DNA of 13,516 nt from JBLFWJ01 sp047611425 (GTDB lineage: Bacteria; Bacteroidota; Bacteroidia; UBA10329): the NCBI GenBank assembly GCA_047611425.1, contig JBLFWJ010000086.1, positions 1 through 13,516 on the forward strand, read 5' to 3'. Of the stretch, positions 6,815 through 13,516 are shown piece by piece (the stretch's first letter is position 1; each line of letters begins with the position of its first letter). A program made the translations under genes and the position numbers. The notes under the pieces were generated by a model, which was not told the origin of the DNA, did not search any database, and worked only from the letters and a program-made list of their open reading frames with translations.

Positions 6815-9559
6815 TTAGAACAGATCCAACTGCCCATCATCGTCATCAATATCAACTGAGCCATCTGATGGTGGATCGGTTTTTTCTGAAGGGTTATCCG
6901 AAGGATCAAGATCTATCTCAACCGGAGCAGCATCAGCTACAGGTTTAGTTGCCGCATTTTCCAATGCTGGTGGCTCTGAATCTGTCGAATCCTGCTCTTC
7001 TTCCTCCTCAACTTTGACCTCAATTGGTTCAGGAGTAGGCGGTTCAAATGGAGTAGGATCCAATTGATTAATGCTATTAACCGTGTCCTTGGTTAATAGA
7101 TTGCCTTTTGCTTTCATCCCTTTTACACCCATGAATTCAAACACATCAATCTCCTCGGTTCCAGCCTCAGTTTCTCCAGCTTTCTTTCTGAAATTAAGTT
7201 GAAGGTTTGGTTTCCAATCAGAAACCGCAAGCTCCAGCCTGTACTCTTCTCCTTCTGGAATGAAGAGTACAGCATTCGAACTTTTCTCGACCAAGAAGCG
7301 CTTGATCATGTAAACCTTTTTGCTTTCATCGTAATAGATAACAGACAGTGGCTTTTCAGGAACCCACTTCTCAATCAGAACCATGTCATCTTCGAACTTG
7401 GTACTAATTCCAAATCCGAGAAGTTTGTATTCCCCATTCTGCATCACAGTCAGGATGAGGTCTTCAGGACGAAATTCACCAAGAAGCGTTCCTCTGCCAT
7501 CTGCGTTCAATCTTTGAACGGTATCGTCAAACCAGATTTTTCGTGCGCCAAGAGTTGAAAGTCCTTTGTCCTTCAGCTCAATCTTTCTGAGTGCATTCTT
7601 GCTGAGCGTATTTCCCTTTGCGCCTCGACCTTTAATTGCCAACTCTGAGAAGTCAAAATCAAACTTCAGCTTCTTCAATTTTGGCTTTGGCCGAACATGA
7701 ATGATCAGCTTCTCGGCTTCTCCGTTGGGGTTGGCAGAAAACCATTCAACCCTACTTCCCTCCGCTCCAGTAGAAACCGGATAATCCTTATCCCGAGTCA
7801 TGCTGGTAACAGCAAAACGCTTTACGAAATAAGCTCCTCTATGGCCATCTCGGTAAATGAGGTTATAAATTGTGCGTTGATCATTCTTCCTAAAAACAGC
7901 AACATGAATGATGTCTTTGCCGATGAAAACCTTGTCGTCTACTCGCACGACTTTCATGTTGCCACTCTTCGTAAAAACGATGATGTCATCAATATCAGAA
8001 CATTCCGAAACGAACTCGTCCTTTTTCAGGCCAGTCCCAATGAATCCCTCTTCTCTACTGACGTATAGCTTTTCGTTTGCAACCGCAACACGCGCAGCAT
8101 TGATGTTCTCAAACTGACGGATTTCAGTTTTACGTTCTCGCCCCTTTCCGTACTTCTCCTTGAGGTTTTTGTAATAATCAACCGCGTAATCAATCAGATT
8201 ATCAAGGTTGGTTTTCACCTCCTCAATCCCAGCCTCCAATGCTAGTATGTTATCGTCAGCCTTAGTTGAGTCGAACTTGGAAATACGCTTGATCTTAATC
8301 TCTGTCAATCGAACAATATCATCCTCGGTCACTGCTCTAAGCAGGTGCTTCGTGTACGGCTTTAATCCTTTGTCGATTGCGCTGATCACCCCTTCCCATG
8401 TTTCCTCTTCCTCGATATCTCGGTAGATCCTATTCTCAATAAAGATCTTTTCCAATGAGGCGAAATGCCACTTTTCCTGAAGTTCTGCCAAACGAATCTC
8501 TAACTCCAGTTTGAGAAGGGCCAATGTTTGGTCTGTACATTCTTTCAGAATATCATTCACACATGAGAAAAGTGGCCGGTCCGCCTCAATGATGCATGCG
8601 TTAGGAGAGATACTTATTTCACAATCAGAGAAAGAATATAACGCATCAATTGTCTTGTCTGGGGAAATTCCAGTCGCAAGATGAATGAGAATCTCAACAT
8701 GTTCTGCCGTGTTGTCTTCAACCTTTTTAACCTTGATCTTACCCTTATCGTTTGCTTTCAGAATGCTGTCTATCAAACTGGAAGTAGTGACGTTATAAGG
8801 AATCTCGGTTATTACCAACGTTTTCTTGTCCAACTGACCAATCTTGGCTCTAACGCGAACTTTACCTCCACGAGCGCCATCGTTGTAATTTGAAATATCA
8901 ATGCTACCACCCGTTTGAAAATCAGGATAGAGTTTGGTTCTTTTTCCTTTTAGATGCGCAATGGAAGCATCGATTAACTCAAGGAAATTGTGTGGTAGAA
9001 TTTTGGTACTTAAACCAACCGCAATTCCTTCAACTCCTTGAGCAAGAAGCAATGGGAATTTAACTGGAAGCGTAATCGGAACTTTATTCCTTCCGTCATA
9101 ACTTAACTCCCAATTGGTAGTTTTTGGGTTGAAAAGAATCTCCAACGCAAATTTGGAAAGTCGCGCCTCGATATATCTAGGCGCAGCCGATCTGTCCCCA
9201 GTAAGTATGTTACCCCAGTTTCCCTGTGTATCAATTAACAGTTCCTTCTGCCCCATGTTTACCATGGCGTCACCAATTGCTGCATCACCGTGTGGGTGAT
9301 ACTTCATGGTATTACCAATGATGTTTGCCACCTTGTTGTAGCGTCCGTCCTCCAGCTCCCACATGGAATGCATGATTCTACGCTGCACTGGTTTGAAGCC
9401 ATCTTCAATCGCAGGAACCGCTCGTTCTAGAATTACATAGCTGGCATAATCGAGAAACCAATCCTCGTACATCCCGCTGATGGCCAGTGTATGGCCAACT
9501 TCCTCCGAACCGTCTTCTCCGTGATTTTCTCCTTCTGGCAGATCTTCCTGATCACTCAT
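6815..9559 (-). CDS. parC: DNA topoisomerase IV subunit A (ParC)
   Basis: A 914-aa breakage-reunion subunit; with ParE it decatenates daughter chromosomes and relaxes supercoils. Seen: KPVQRRIMHSM (56-66), KYHPHGDAAIGDAMV (86-100), and APRYIEARLS with active-site tyrosine Y129. The coiled-coil/tower region runs to about 480 and a degenerate beta-pinwheel to about 790. Two related boxes, IKGRGAKGNTLSK (642-654) and VKGMKAKGNLLTK (812-824), occupy the C-terminal part. The last 80 or so residues are proline-rich and strongly acidic, and the protein ends exactly in QLDLF. The helix-4 positions equivalent to GyrA Ser83 and Asp87 are A93 and D97. The start is the ATG at 9559, 36 bp after the parE stop, so they form one operon. 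ParC rather than GyrA is called from the linkage to parE and the HPHGDAAIGDA pattern. Confidence 0.92.
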   Translation of the reverse strand: MSDQEDLPEGENHGEDGSEEVGHTLAISGMYEDWFLDYASYVILERAVPAIEDGFKPVQRRIMHSMWELEDGRYNKVANIIGNTMKYHPHGDAAIGDAMVNMGQKELLIDTQGNWGNILTGDRSAAPRYIEARLSKFALEILFNPKTTNWELSYDGRNKVPITLPVKFPLLLAQGVEGIAVGLSTKILPHNFLELIDASIAHLKGKRTKLYPDFQTGGSIDISNYNDGARGGKVRVRAKIGQLDKKTLVITEIPYNVTTSSLIDSILKANDKGKIKVKKVEDNTAEHVEILIHLATGISPDKTIDALYSFSDCEISISPNACIIEADRPLFSCVNDILKECTDQTLALLKLELEIRLAELQEKWHFASLEKIFIENRIYRDIEEEETWEGVISAIDKGLKPYTKHLLRAVTEDDIVRLTEIKIKRISKFDSTKADDNILALEAGIEEVKTNLDNLIDYAVDYYKNLKEKYGKGRERKTEIRQFENINAARVAVANEKLYVSREEGFIGTGLKKDEFVSECSDIDDIIVFTKSGNMKVVRVDDKVFIGKDIIHVAVFRKNDQRTIYNLIYRDGHRGAYFVKRFAVTSMTRDKDYPVSTGAEGSRVEWFSANPNGEAEKLIIHVRPKPKLKKLKFDFDFSELAIKGRGAKGNTLSKNALRKIELKDKGLSTLGARKIWFDDTVQRLNADGRGTLLGEFRPEDLILTVMQNGEYKLLGFGISTKFEDDMVLIEKWVPEKPLSVIYYDESKKVYMIKRFLVEKSSNAVLFIPEGEEYRLELAVSDWKPNLQLNFRKKAGETEAGTEEIDVFEFMGVKGMKAKGNLLTKDTVNSINQLDPTPFEPPTPEPIEVKVEEEEEQDSTDSEPPALENAATKPVADAAPVEIDLDPSDNPSEKTDPPSDGSVDIDDDDGQLDLF

Positions 9560-9595
9560 TTACTCCAATTCTTTCTAGTTATACCATCGATGTGG

Positions 9596-11458
9596 CTACG
9601 CCTCAGCCTTTTCATCTTTATCCACTACATCCTTCTCCACACGCAAATTGTCAATTATAAACTCTTGCCTATCTGGCGTATTCTTACCCATGAAGAACTG
9701 AAGCATTTTCGGCAATTGATCCTCCTTGCTAACCGTAACTGGATCCAAACGAATGTCTGGCCCGATGAAATGCTTGAACTCATCCGGGGATATTTCTCCA
9801 AGCCCCTTGAAACGCGTAATCTCTGGGTTCTTACCGAGCTTGGCTAATGCCGATCTTCGCTCTTCCTCGCTGTAACAATAGATGGTTTCTTTCTTATTTC
9901 TAACCCTGAAAAGTGGAGTTTGCAGAATGTGTACGTGGCCGTTCTTCACTAAATCTGGGAAGAACTGAATCAAGAATGTCAACAGAAGCAATCGAATATG
10001 CATACCATCAACATCCGCATCAGTGGCGATCACAATCTTATTATACCGCAAACCATCCAATCCATCCTCAATATTCAGTGCGGCTTGCAACAAGTTGAAT
10101 TCCTCGTTCTCGTATACCACCTTTCGGGACAATGAGTATGAATTCAACGGCTTACCACGCAAACTGAAAACGGCTTGCGTGTTTGGATTACGGCTTTTCG
10201 TGATGGATCCACTTGCCGAATCACCCTCAGTAATGAAAAGCGTGGTATCCGGTGCGTTGTCTTTCTTATCCTGAAAATGAACTCGGCAATCGCGCAACTT
10301 CTTATTGTGCAGATTTGATTTTTTTGCCCGATCTCTGGCAAGTTTCTTAATACCCGAAAGCTCCTTTCGCTCCCGCTCACTTTGCTGAATACGCTTGACA
10401 AGTAATTCAGCCACATCACTGTTCTTGTGAAGGAAATTGTCTAGGCTATTCTTTAGAAAATCAACAACGAAAGCCTTCATTGACGGCCCATCTGGCCCCA
10501 CATTCTGTGATCCCAGTTTGGTTTTGGTCTGACTTTCAAAAACCGGTTCCATCACCTTCACGGCAACGGCCGCAATTACTCCGCTCCGTACGTCTCCTGC
10601 GTCAAAATCTTTCTTAAAGTGTGTTCGAATGGTAGCTACGATGGCCTCACGGAAAGCACCTTGATGTGTTCCTCCCATGGTGGTATGCTGACCATTCACA
10701 AAGGAGTAATATTCTTCTCTGGAAGAGTGTCCATGGGTAATGGCCACTTCAATATCATCTCCTTTAAGATGAATGATTGGATATAGAATCTCATCATCAA
10801 TCTTATCCTCCAGTAAATCTTTTAAGCCATTTTCGGAGTGTAGTTTTTCTCCGTTGTAAAGAATCGTTAAGCCTGGATTGAGGTAACAGTAATTCCAAAG
10901 CATACGCTTAACATGCTCGTCTCGGAATTTGTAGCTTTTGAATAATTCTGGATCAGGAGTGAAATGGGTGAGCGTTCCTTTTCGGGAGGATGAACTTTCG
11001 ATTGCTGGATCGCTCGTAATATTCCCTTTCTCAAATTCTGCTAACTTGGTCTTGTCATCCCGATAGCATTGAATCGTAAACTTTTCCGAAAGTGCATTTA
11101 CAGCCTTCGTACCAACACCGTTCAATCCAACCGACTTCTTAAACGCAACAGAATCGTACTTGGCACCAGTGTTTATCTTGCTCACACAGTCAACCACTTT
11201 TCCCAACGGAATTCCACGGCCGTAATCACGTACGCGAACACTTTTATCCTTTACAGAAACTTCGATGGTTTTACCGTGGCCCATTACAAACTCATCAATT
11301 GAGTTGTCGATGACTTCCTTGATCAGAATGTAAATGCCATCATCGGCCTGTGTACCATCACCCAGTTTCCCGATGTACATACCCGGTCGCAATCGAATAT
11401 GCTCGTGCCATTCGAGCGATCGTATCTGCGCTTCCGTGTACTGACTTTCCTCTGCCAT
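9596..11458 (-). CDS. parE: DNA topoisomerase IV subunit B (ParE)
   Basis: The 620-aa ATPase subunit of topoisomerase IV. GHKL ATPase features: HEHIRLRPGMYIG (18-30), KEVIDNSIDE with catalytic E48 and Mg-binding N52, DYGRGIP (78-84), and the ATP lid GLNGVGTKAVNALS (111-124). The transducer includes QTKTKLGS (310-317). TOPRIM features: FITEGDSASGS (408-418), and TDADVDGMHIR with D480, D482 and D484, followed by RFKGLGEI (549-556). The length fits the compact type IIA B subunit, without the insertion of proteobacterial GyrB. The ATG at 11458 opens a MAEESQYTEAQIRSLEWHEH start typical of the family. It is the first gene of the parE-parC operon, transcribed away from the 160-aa gene across a 319-bp spacer. 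Confidence 0.93.
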   Translation of the reverse strand: MAEESQYTEAQIRSLEWHEHIRLRPGMYIGKLGDGTQADDGIYILIKEVIDNSIDEFVMGHGKTIEVSVKDKSVRVRDYGRGIPLGKVVDCVSKINTGAKYDSVAFKKSVGLNGVGTKAVNALSEKFTIQCYRDDKTKLAEFEKGNITSDPAIESSSSRKGTLTHFTPDPELFKSYKFRDEHVKRMLWNYCYLNPGLTILYNGEKLHSENGLKDLLEDKIDDEILYPIIHLKGDDIEVAITHGHSSREEYYSFVNGQHTTMGGTHQGAFREAIVATIRTHFKKDFDAGDVRSGVIAAVAVKVMEPVFESQTKTKLGSQNVGPDGPSMKAFVVDFLKNSLDNFLHKNSDVAELLVKRIQQSERERKELSGIKKLARDRAKKSNLHNKKLRDCRVHFQDKKDNAPDTTLFITEGDSASGSITKSRNPNTQAVFSLRGKPLNSYSLSRKVVYENEEFNLLQAALNIEDGLDGLRYNKIVIATDADVDGMHIRLLLLTFLIQFFPDLVKNGHVHILQTPLFRVRNKKETIYCYSEEERRSALAKLGKNPEITRFKGLGEISPDEFKHFIGPDIRLDPVTVSKEDQLPKMLQFFMGKNTPDRQEFIIDNLRVEKDVVDKDEKAEA

Positions 11459-11489
11459 ACTTTTTATTCGTTCTTCTTATTAAAGCCTT

Positions 11490-11517
11490 TAAATATATGG
11501 GGTGCAGAATACTTCAA
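11490..11517 (-). promoter_or_regulatory. Candidate promoter of the parE-parC operon
   Basis: On the minus strand, TTG (11517-11515) is followed after 17 nt by TATATTTA (11497-11490), one mismatch from TAnnTTTG. It lies 31 nt upstream of the parE ATG. The mismatch falls on the final G, so this is only a moderate candidate. Confidence 0.3.
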
Positions 11518-11675
11518 GCTATCAATTTACAAGTGGTTATCAACAGGGATTTGAACAGGATTTTCAGTAGATCAACTACAAAAAGTACGTGCATCCGCGT
11601 AGAAAACAACGCATTACAAAACCACATGTTTGAAACCTCAATAAATAATCCATCCCTTAATTCCTCTTTACATCG

Positions 11676-11734
11676 AAAAGGATTGCCCACCGGCATCATG
11701 GTAGAGCGATTCCGTGGTCTGGTGGGTTTCTTTT
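11676..11734 (+). other. Long imperfect hairpin, possible orphan terminator or structured RNA
   Basis: Three stacked helices are visible. AAAAG (11676-11680) pairs with CTTTT (11730-11734). GCCCACC (11685-11691) pairs with GGTGGGT (11721-11727). ATCATGG (11695-11701) pairs with CCGTGGT (11712-11718). They are separated by small internal loops (GATT/TT and GGC/CT) and closed by a 10-nt loop. Together these give 19 pairs, three of them G-T. The G-U pairs are valid only in a plus-strand RNA. The element is GC-richer than its surroundings and its 3' arm is T-rich, so it resembles a terminator. The only upstream gene runs the other way. Confidence 0.4.
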
Positions 11735-11760
11735 GTTCCATCGACAACAGTTTACTTTTG
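11733..11760 (+). promoter_or_regulatory. Promoter of the 160-aa protein gene
   Basis: TTG (11733-11735) is followed after 17 nt by TACTTTTG (11753-11760), a perfect TAnnTTTG -7 element. The ATG at 11778 is 17 nt beyond it, giving a leader of about 10-13 nt. The -33 TTG overlaps the 3' foot of the hairpin, so the hairpin is not in this transcript. Confidence 0.55.
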
Positions 11761-11777
11761 ATGGAAATTAACGAGAG

Positions 11778-12260
11778 ATGGAAGTTGCCTCTTTGGCTGT
11801 AATCAAGAAAGAACTCAAAACCCTTGAACCTCAAGAGTCATTGGATTTGTGCCTTCGATTGGGCCGATTTAAAAAAGAGAATAAAGAGCTTTTGAGCTAT
11901 TTGCTCTTCGACTCAAAAGATGAAGACCGCTATATTGAAATGGCTTGCGAAGATGTTGATGAGATTTTGTCCTCCATCAATACAACTGGGTTTTACCTGG
12001 CTAAAAAGACGATTAGAAAAGCACATCGATCAATCAACAAACACATTCGTTTTTCTCCTCAAAAGGAAACTGAAGTTGAAGTACGATTGTATTTCTGCGA
12101 ATCGCTTCGAAATCTTGACATCAAGTTAAAGGGAAGTCGCGTTTTGATGAACCTTTACGGGAATGAAATTCTGCGCATTGATAAAGCGATAAGCACCCTC
12201 CACCCCGACCTTCAATTTGATTTTGAGTCTCGACTTGAAGAGGCCAAATCATTTCTTTAG
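11778..12260 (+). CDS. Conserved-looking hypothetical protein, all-helical, 160 aa
   Basis: A soluble 160-aa protein with no signal peptide or membrane segment, so probably cytosolic. Seen: ASLAVIKKELKTLEPQES (4-21) and LDLCLRLGRFKKENKELLSYLLF (22-44) as amphipathic helices, then an acidic stretch (about 45-66), a basic KKTIRKAHRSINKHIRFS segment (75-92), and EVEVRLYFCESLRN (98-111). It ends in charged helices. I recall similar unnamed proteins in other Bacteroidota, but I know of no assigned function or named domain. The charge pattern would fit a protein- or nucleic-acid-binding helical bundle; this is inference only. It has its own promoter and a candidate terminator 63 bp after the stop, so it appears monocistronic. 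It is divergent from parE; whether that pairing is conserved is unknown. Confidence 0.75.
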   Translation: MEVASLAVIKKELKTLEPQESLDLCLRLGRFKKENKELLSYLLFDSKDEDRYIEMACEDVDEILSSINTTGFYLAKKTIRKAHRSINKHIRFSPQKETEVEVRLYFCESLRNLDIKLKGSRVLMNLYGNEILRIDKAISTLHPDLQFDFESRLEEAKSFL

Positions 12261-12323
12261 AATGAACCACAATTTTCGCGTTCCAAAATGCGTTCATAAC
12301 TCCGTTAATGATTAACATAAATT

Positions 12324-12343
12324 AAAGGCATTATGGCCTTTTT
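12324..12343 (+). terminator. Candidate intrinsic terminator after the 160-aa gene
   Basis: AAAGGC (12324-12329) and GCCTTT (12336-12341) form a 6-bp stem with a 6-nt ATTATG loop, and the T-run continues to 12343 (five Ts in all). It is 63 bp after the stop at 12260 and just ahead of the OmpA-lipoprotein promoter, insulating the two genes. The stem is short. Confidence 0.45.
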
Positions 12344-12358
12344 CGTACAATACATTTG
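12331..12358 (+). promoter_or_regulatory. Promoter of the OmpA-domain lipoprotein gene
   Basis: TACATTTG (12351-12358) is a perfect TAnnTTTG -7 element. A TTA (12331-12333), one base off the -33 TTG, lies 17 nt upstream and within the preceding terminator loop. The leader to the ATG at 12402 would be about 37 nt. It begins with the 10-bp palindrome ACGTTAACGT (12362-12371), and TTAACG is repeated at 12373-12378. Confidence 0.5.
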
Positions 12359-12401
12359 CGCACGTTAACGTCTTAACGAACAGATTAAACACAAATTAAA
12401 A

Positions 12402-13262
12402 ATGACTAGAGTTGCCGCGGTTTTAGCATCAGTAATATTCTTTAGTTCATGTGTCTCCAATAAGAAGCACACTGAGTTGGACACGAAATATGAATCACTT
12501 ACCGATTTATATAACAAGAATCTTGGTACGCTAAGCCAAACTCAACGTGAGTTGGATGCTGCGCAGAATAAACTGCAACTGGCAGAGGATAACATGGAGT
12601 ACTTCAAATCTCAAAACTCTGATTTAGTAAAGAATATTGGTGACATGACGACCTTAAGTAAGAAAGGTGCTGAGAATTTGGAAAAATCCTTGGCTCAAAT
12701 CAATGAGAAGGACATGCGTATCACTAAGTTGAGTGAAGCCATGACCAGAAAAGACTCTGTAACCATCGCACTGGTTACAAGCATTAAAGGCGCAATTGGA
12801 GATTTGCATGACGAAGACATTCAAGTTAGTGTTGAAAAAGGAGTGGTGTTTGTCAACATTTCTGATAAATTTCTATTCCGAAGCGGCAGCTACAACTTGA
12901 ATTCTAAAGCCAAGGATGTGATTGCCAAGGTTGCCAAGATTCTAGTAGACAAACCAAACTTTGAAGTTCTAATTGAAGGACACACAGATAATATATCGTA
13001 CCGAAAAGGTGAGTTGTTAGACAACTGGGATCTAAGTGTAAAACGCTCTACGGCATTGGTAAGAATGCTACAATATGACTTTAATATCGCCCCTGAAAGG
13101 CTTATGGCTGCTGGCCGTGGTGAGTTCATTCCACTTTCGAGCAACGAAAGCAAAGAAGGTAGAGCCGCGAATAGAAGAACTCGTGTTGTCATTCTTCCAA
13201 GCATGACTCAGTTCTACGGAATGATCGAAGAAGAATTGGGGGAAGCACCGGCAAAAGAATAA
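12402..13262 (+). CDS. OmpA-family peptidoglycan-binding lipoprotein
   Basis: A 286-aa lipoprotein expected to tether the outer membrane to peptidoglycan. The signal peptide ends in the lipobox FFSSC, with lipidated C17. Residues about 22-115 are heptad-like and rich in Q, N, L, E and K, predicting a long coiled-coil spacer. Residues about 140-265 are an OmpA/MotB C-terminal domain: KFLFRSGSYNLNSKAKDVI (156-174), EVLIEGHTDN (188-197), NWDLSVKRSTALVRML (208-223), AAGRGEFIP (236-244), and NRRTRVVIL (257-265). The GHTDN Asp and the NRRTR arginine that bind diaminopimelate are present. The +2 to +6 residues after Cys (VSNKK) lack the acidic surface-export signal, so a periplasm-facing position is more likely. 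It has its own promoter and a terminator 69 bp downstream. Confidence 0.88.
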   Translation: MTRVAAVLASVIFFSSCVSNKKHTELDTKYESLTDLYNKNLGTLSQTQRELDAAQNKLQLAEDNMEYFKSQNSDLVKNIGDMTTLSKKGAENLEKSLAQINEKDMRITKLSEAMTRKDSVTIALVTSIKGAIGDLHDEDIQVSVEKGVVFVNISDKFLFRSGSYNLNSKAKDVIAKVAKILVDKPNFEVLIEGHTDNISYRKGELLDNWDLSVKRSTALVRMLQYDFNIAPERLMAAGRGEFIPLSSNESKEGRAANRRTRVVILPSMTQFYGMIEEELGEAPAKE

Positions 13263-13331
13263 TTCCTTAGTTAGACTAGCGTTTCCAAGGCTTTTGTAAA
13301 AAAGTCAAGCCGTGATAAAACAATAATCTCC

Positions 13332-13352
13332 AAACGAGGTTTCGTTTTATTT
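13332..13352 (+). terminator. Intrinsic terminator of the OmpA-lipoprotein gene
   Basis: AAACGA (13332-13337), tetraloop GGTT, then TCGTTT (13342-13347), followed by TATTT. The 6-bp perfect stem and T-rich tail lie 69 bp after the stop at 13262, in the right orientation. Confidence 0.5.
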
Positions 13353-13416
13353 AGAACCTTACTTGCATTAAACCCAATCCCACAGTTCAAGTCAAATTGA
13401 TCTGTTACCGCATTTA

Positions 13417-13516
13417 ATGGATAATAAAACCAAAGAAGCCAACGCAAGAGTTAGGTATAGTCGGGAACGAACAAACCTTCTACGGGCTCCAGAATTTAAG
13501 ACGCTAGAATTTCTTT
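13417..13516 (+). CDS. Start of an unidentified gene, cut by the right edge
   Basis: An ATG at 13417 opens a frame that stays open for 33 codons to the end of the window. It reads MDNKTKEANARVRYS and continues RERTNLLRAPEFKTLEFL. The start is basic and polar, leading into a helix that could precede a membrane or catalytic domain. The composition faintly recalls the N-termini of Bacteroidota CDP-alcohol phosphatidyltransferases, but the visible part is too short to support a family call. It lies 64 bp beyond the OmpA-lipoprotein terminator, and I see no clear TAnnTTTG promoter in that spacer. The absence of stops and the coding-like composition favour a real gene. Confidence 0.5.
   Translation, partial: MDNKTKEANARVRYSRERTNLLRAPEFKTLEFL

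Larger units (their letters stand above)
11459..11777. other. Divergent intergenic region between parE and the 160-aa gene
   Basis: A 319-bp spacer. It holds a candidate parE promoter (minus strand, near 11490-11517), a pair of similar AACAGG(G)ATTT motifs around 11542-11562, one DnaA-box-like TTATCAACA (11537-11545), a long imperfect hairpin (11676-11734) and a good plus-strand promoter (11733-11760). Open frames cross it on both strands (11350-11802 plus, 11514-11834 minus), but neither gives a recognisable protein and both overlap real genes out of frame. No tRNA or known riboswitch was recognised. Confidence 0.6.

Noticed and set aside
6815..11458. Alternative call of gyrB-gyrA for the type II topoisomerase pair
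   Set aside because: The short 620-aa B subunit with GDSASGS, the B-then-A operon order, and the A subunit's HPHGDAAIGDA and lack of a canonical GyrA box favour topoisomerase IV.
11537..11545. DnaA-box-like TTATCAACA as a sign of a replication origin
   Set aside because: A single copy with a mismatch to TTATCCACA, no box cluster, and no dnaA or dnaN nearby.
11350..11802. 150-aa plus-strand open frame overlapping the parE 5' end and the spacer
   Set aside because: About a quarter is antisense to parE, and it overlaps the 160-aa gene in another frame. The translation shows no recognisable domain, and the promoter at 11733-11760 fits the 160-aa gene instead.
11514..11834. 106-aa minus-strand open frame across the parE/160-aa gene spacer
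   Set aside because: It runs antisense into the 160-aa gene and has no recognisable features. The hairpin and promoter explain the sequence better.
1..13516. CRISPR array, tRNA/rRNA genes, insertion sequences or prophage
   Set aside because: No regularly spaced repeats, no T-loop-like tRNA motif in a cloverleaf context and no transposase or integrase; composition looks uniform.

Overview
The window looks like a chromosomal segment of a Bacteroidota bacterium, most likely a marine-type member of Flavobacteriales. The evidence is two secreted proteins with type IX secretion (T9SS) C-terminal sorting domains, a lipoprotein with an SSC lipobox, near-absence of Shine-Dalgarno sequences, several TAnnTTTG (-7) promoter elements typical of the phylum, and a Bacteroidota-type ParE/ParC pair. 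Base composition is moderately AT-rich and even. No transposase, integrase, tRNA, rRNA or CRISPR array was seen, so this is mostly core genome.

Layout, left to right. (1) 1-156: the 3' end of an unidentified gene, apparently split by a one-base frameshift. It is followed closely by a DUF1428/YbaA-like gene (168-536). (2) 662-1972: a DbpA-type RNA helicase with DEFD in motif II. (3) 2098-3816, minus strand: a secreted agmatine/peptidyl-arginine deiminase-family enzyme with a T9SS tail. (4) 4035-5315: a two-gene unit of a small transaldolase (TalC/FSA fold, with transaldolase-type residues) and a YciO-like YrdC-domain protein. (5) 5431-6795: a secreted leishmanolysin-like zinc metalloprotease with a T9SS tail. 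(6) 11458-6815, minus strand: the topoisomerase IV operon parE-parC. ParC ends in an acidic tail capped by QLDLF, which resembles a sliding-clamp-binding motif. (7) 11459-11777: a divergent intergenic region with a long imperfect hairpin and two candidate promoters. (8) 11778-12260: an unrecognised helical 160-aa protein. (9) 12402-13262: an OmpA-domain lipoprotein followed by a good terminator. (10) 13417-13516: the start of a gene cut by the window edge.

The genes do not form one pathway. They fall into housekeeping (topoisomerase IV, RNA helicase, transaldolase), envelope (OmpA lipoprotein) and secreted functions (two T9SS cargo enzymes). I see no clear new multi-gene system. The observations most worth testing are the predicted clamp-binding tail on ParC, the structured element upstream of the 160-aa gene, the frameshift at the left edge, and the two secreted enzymes with intact catalytic residues.
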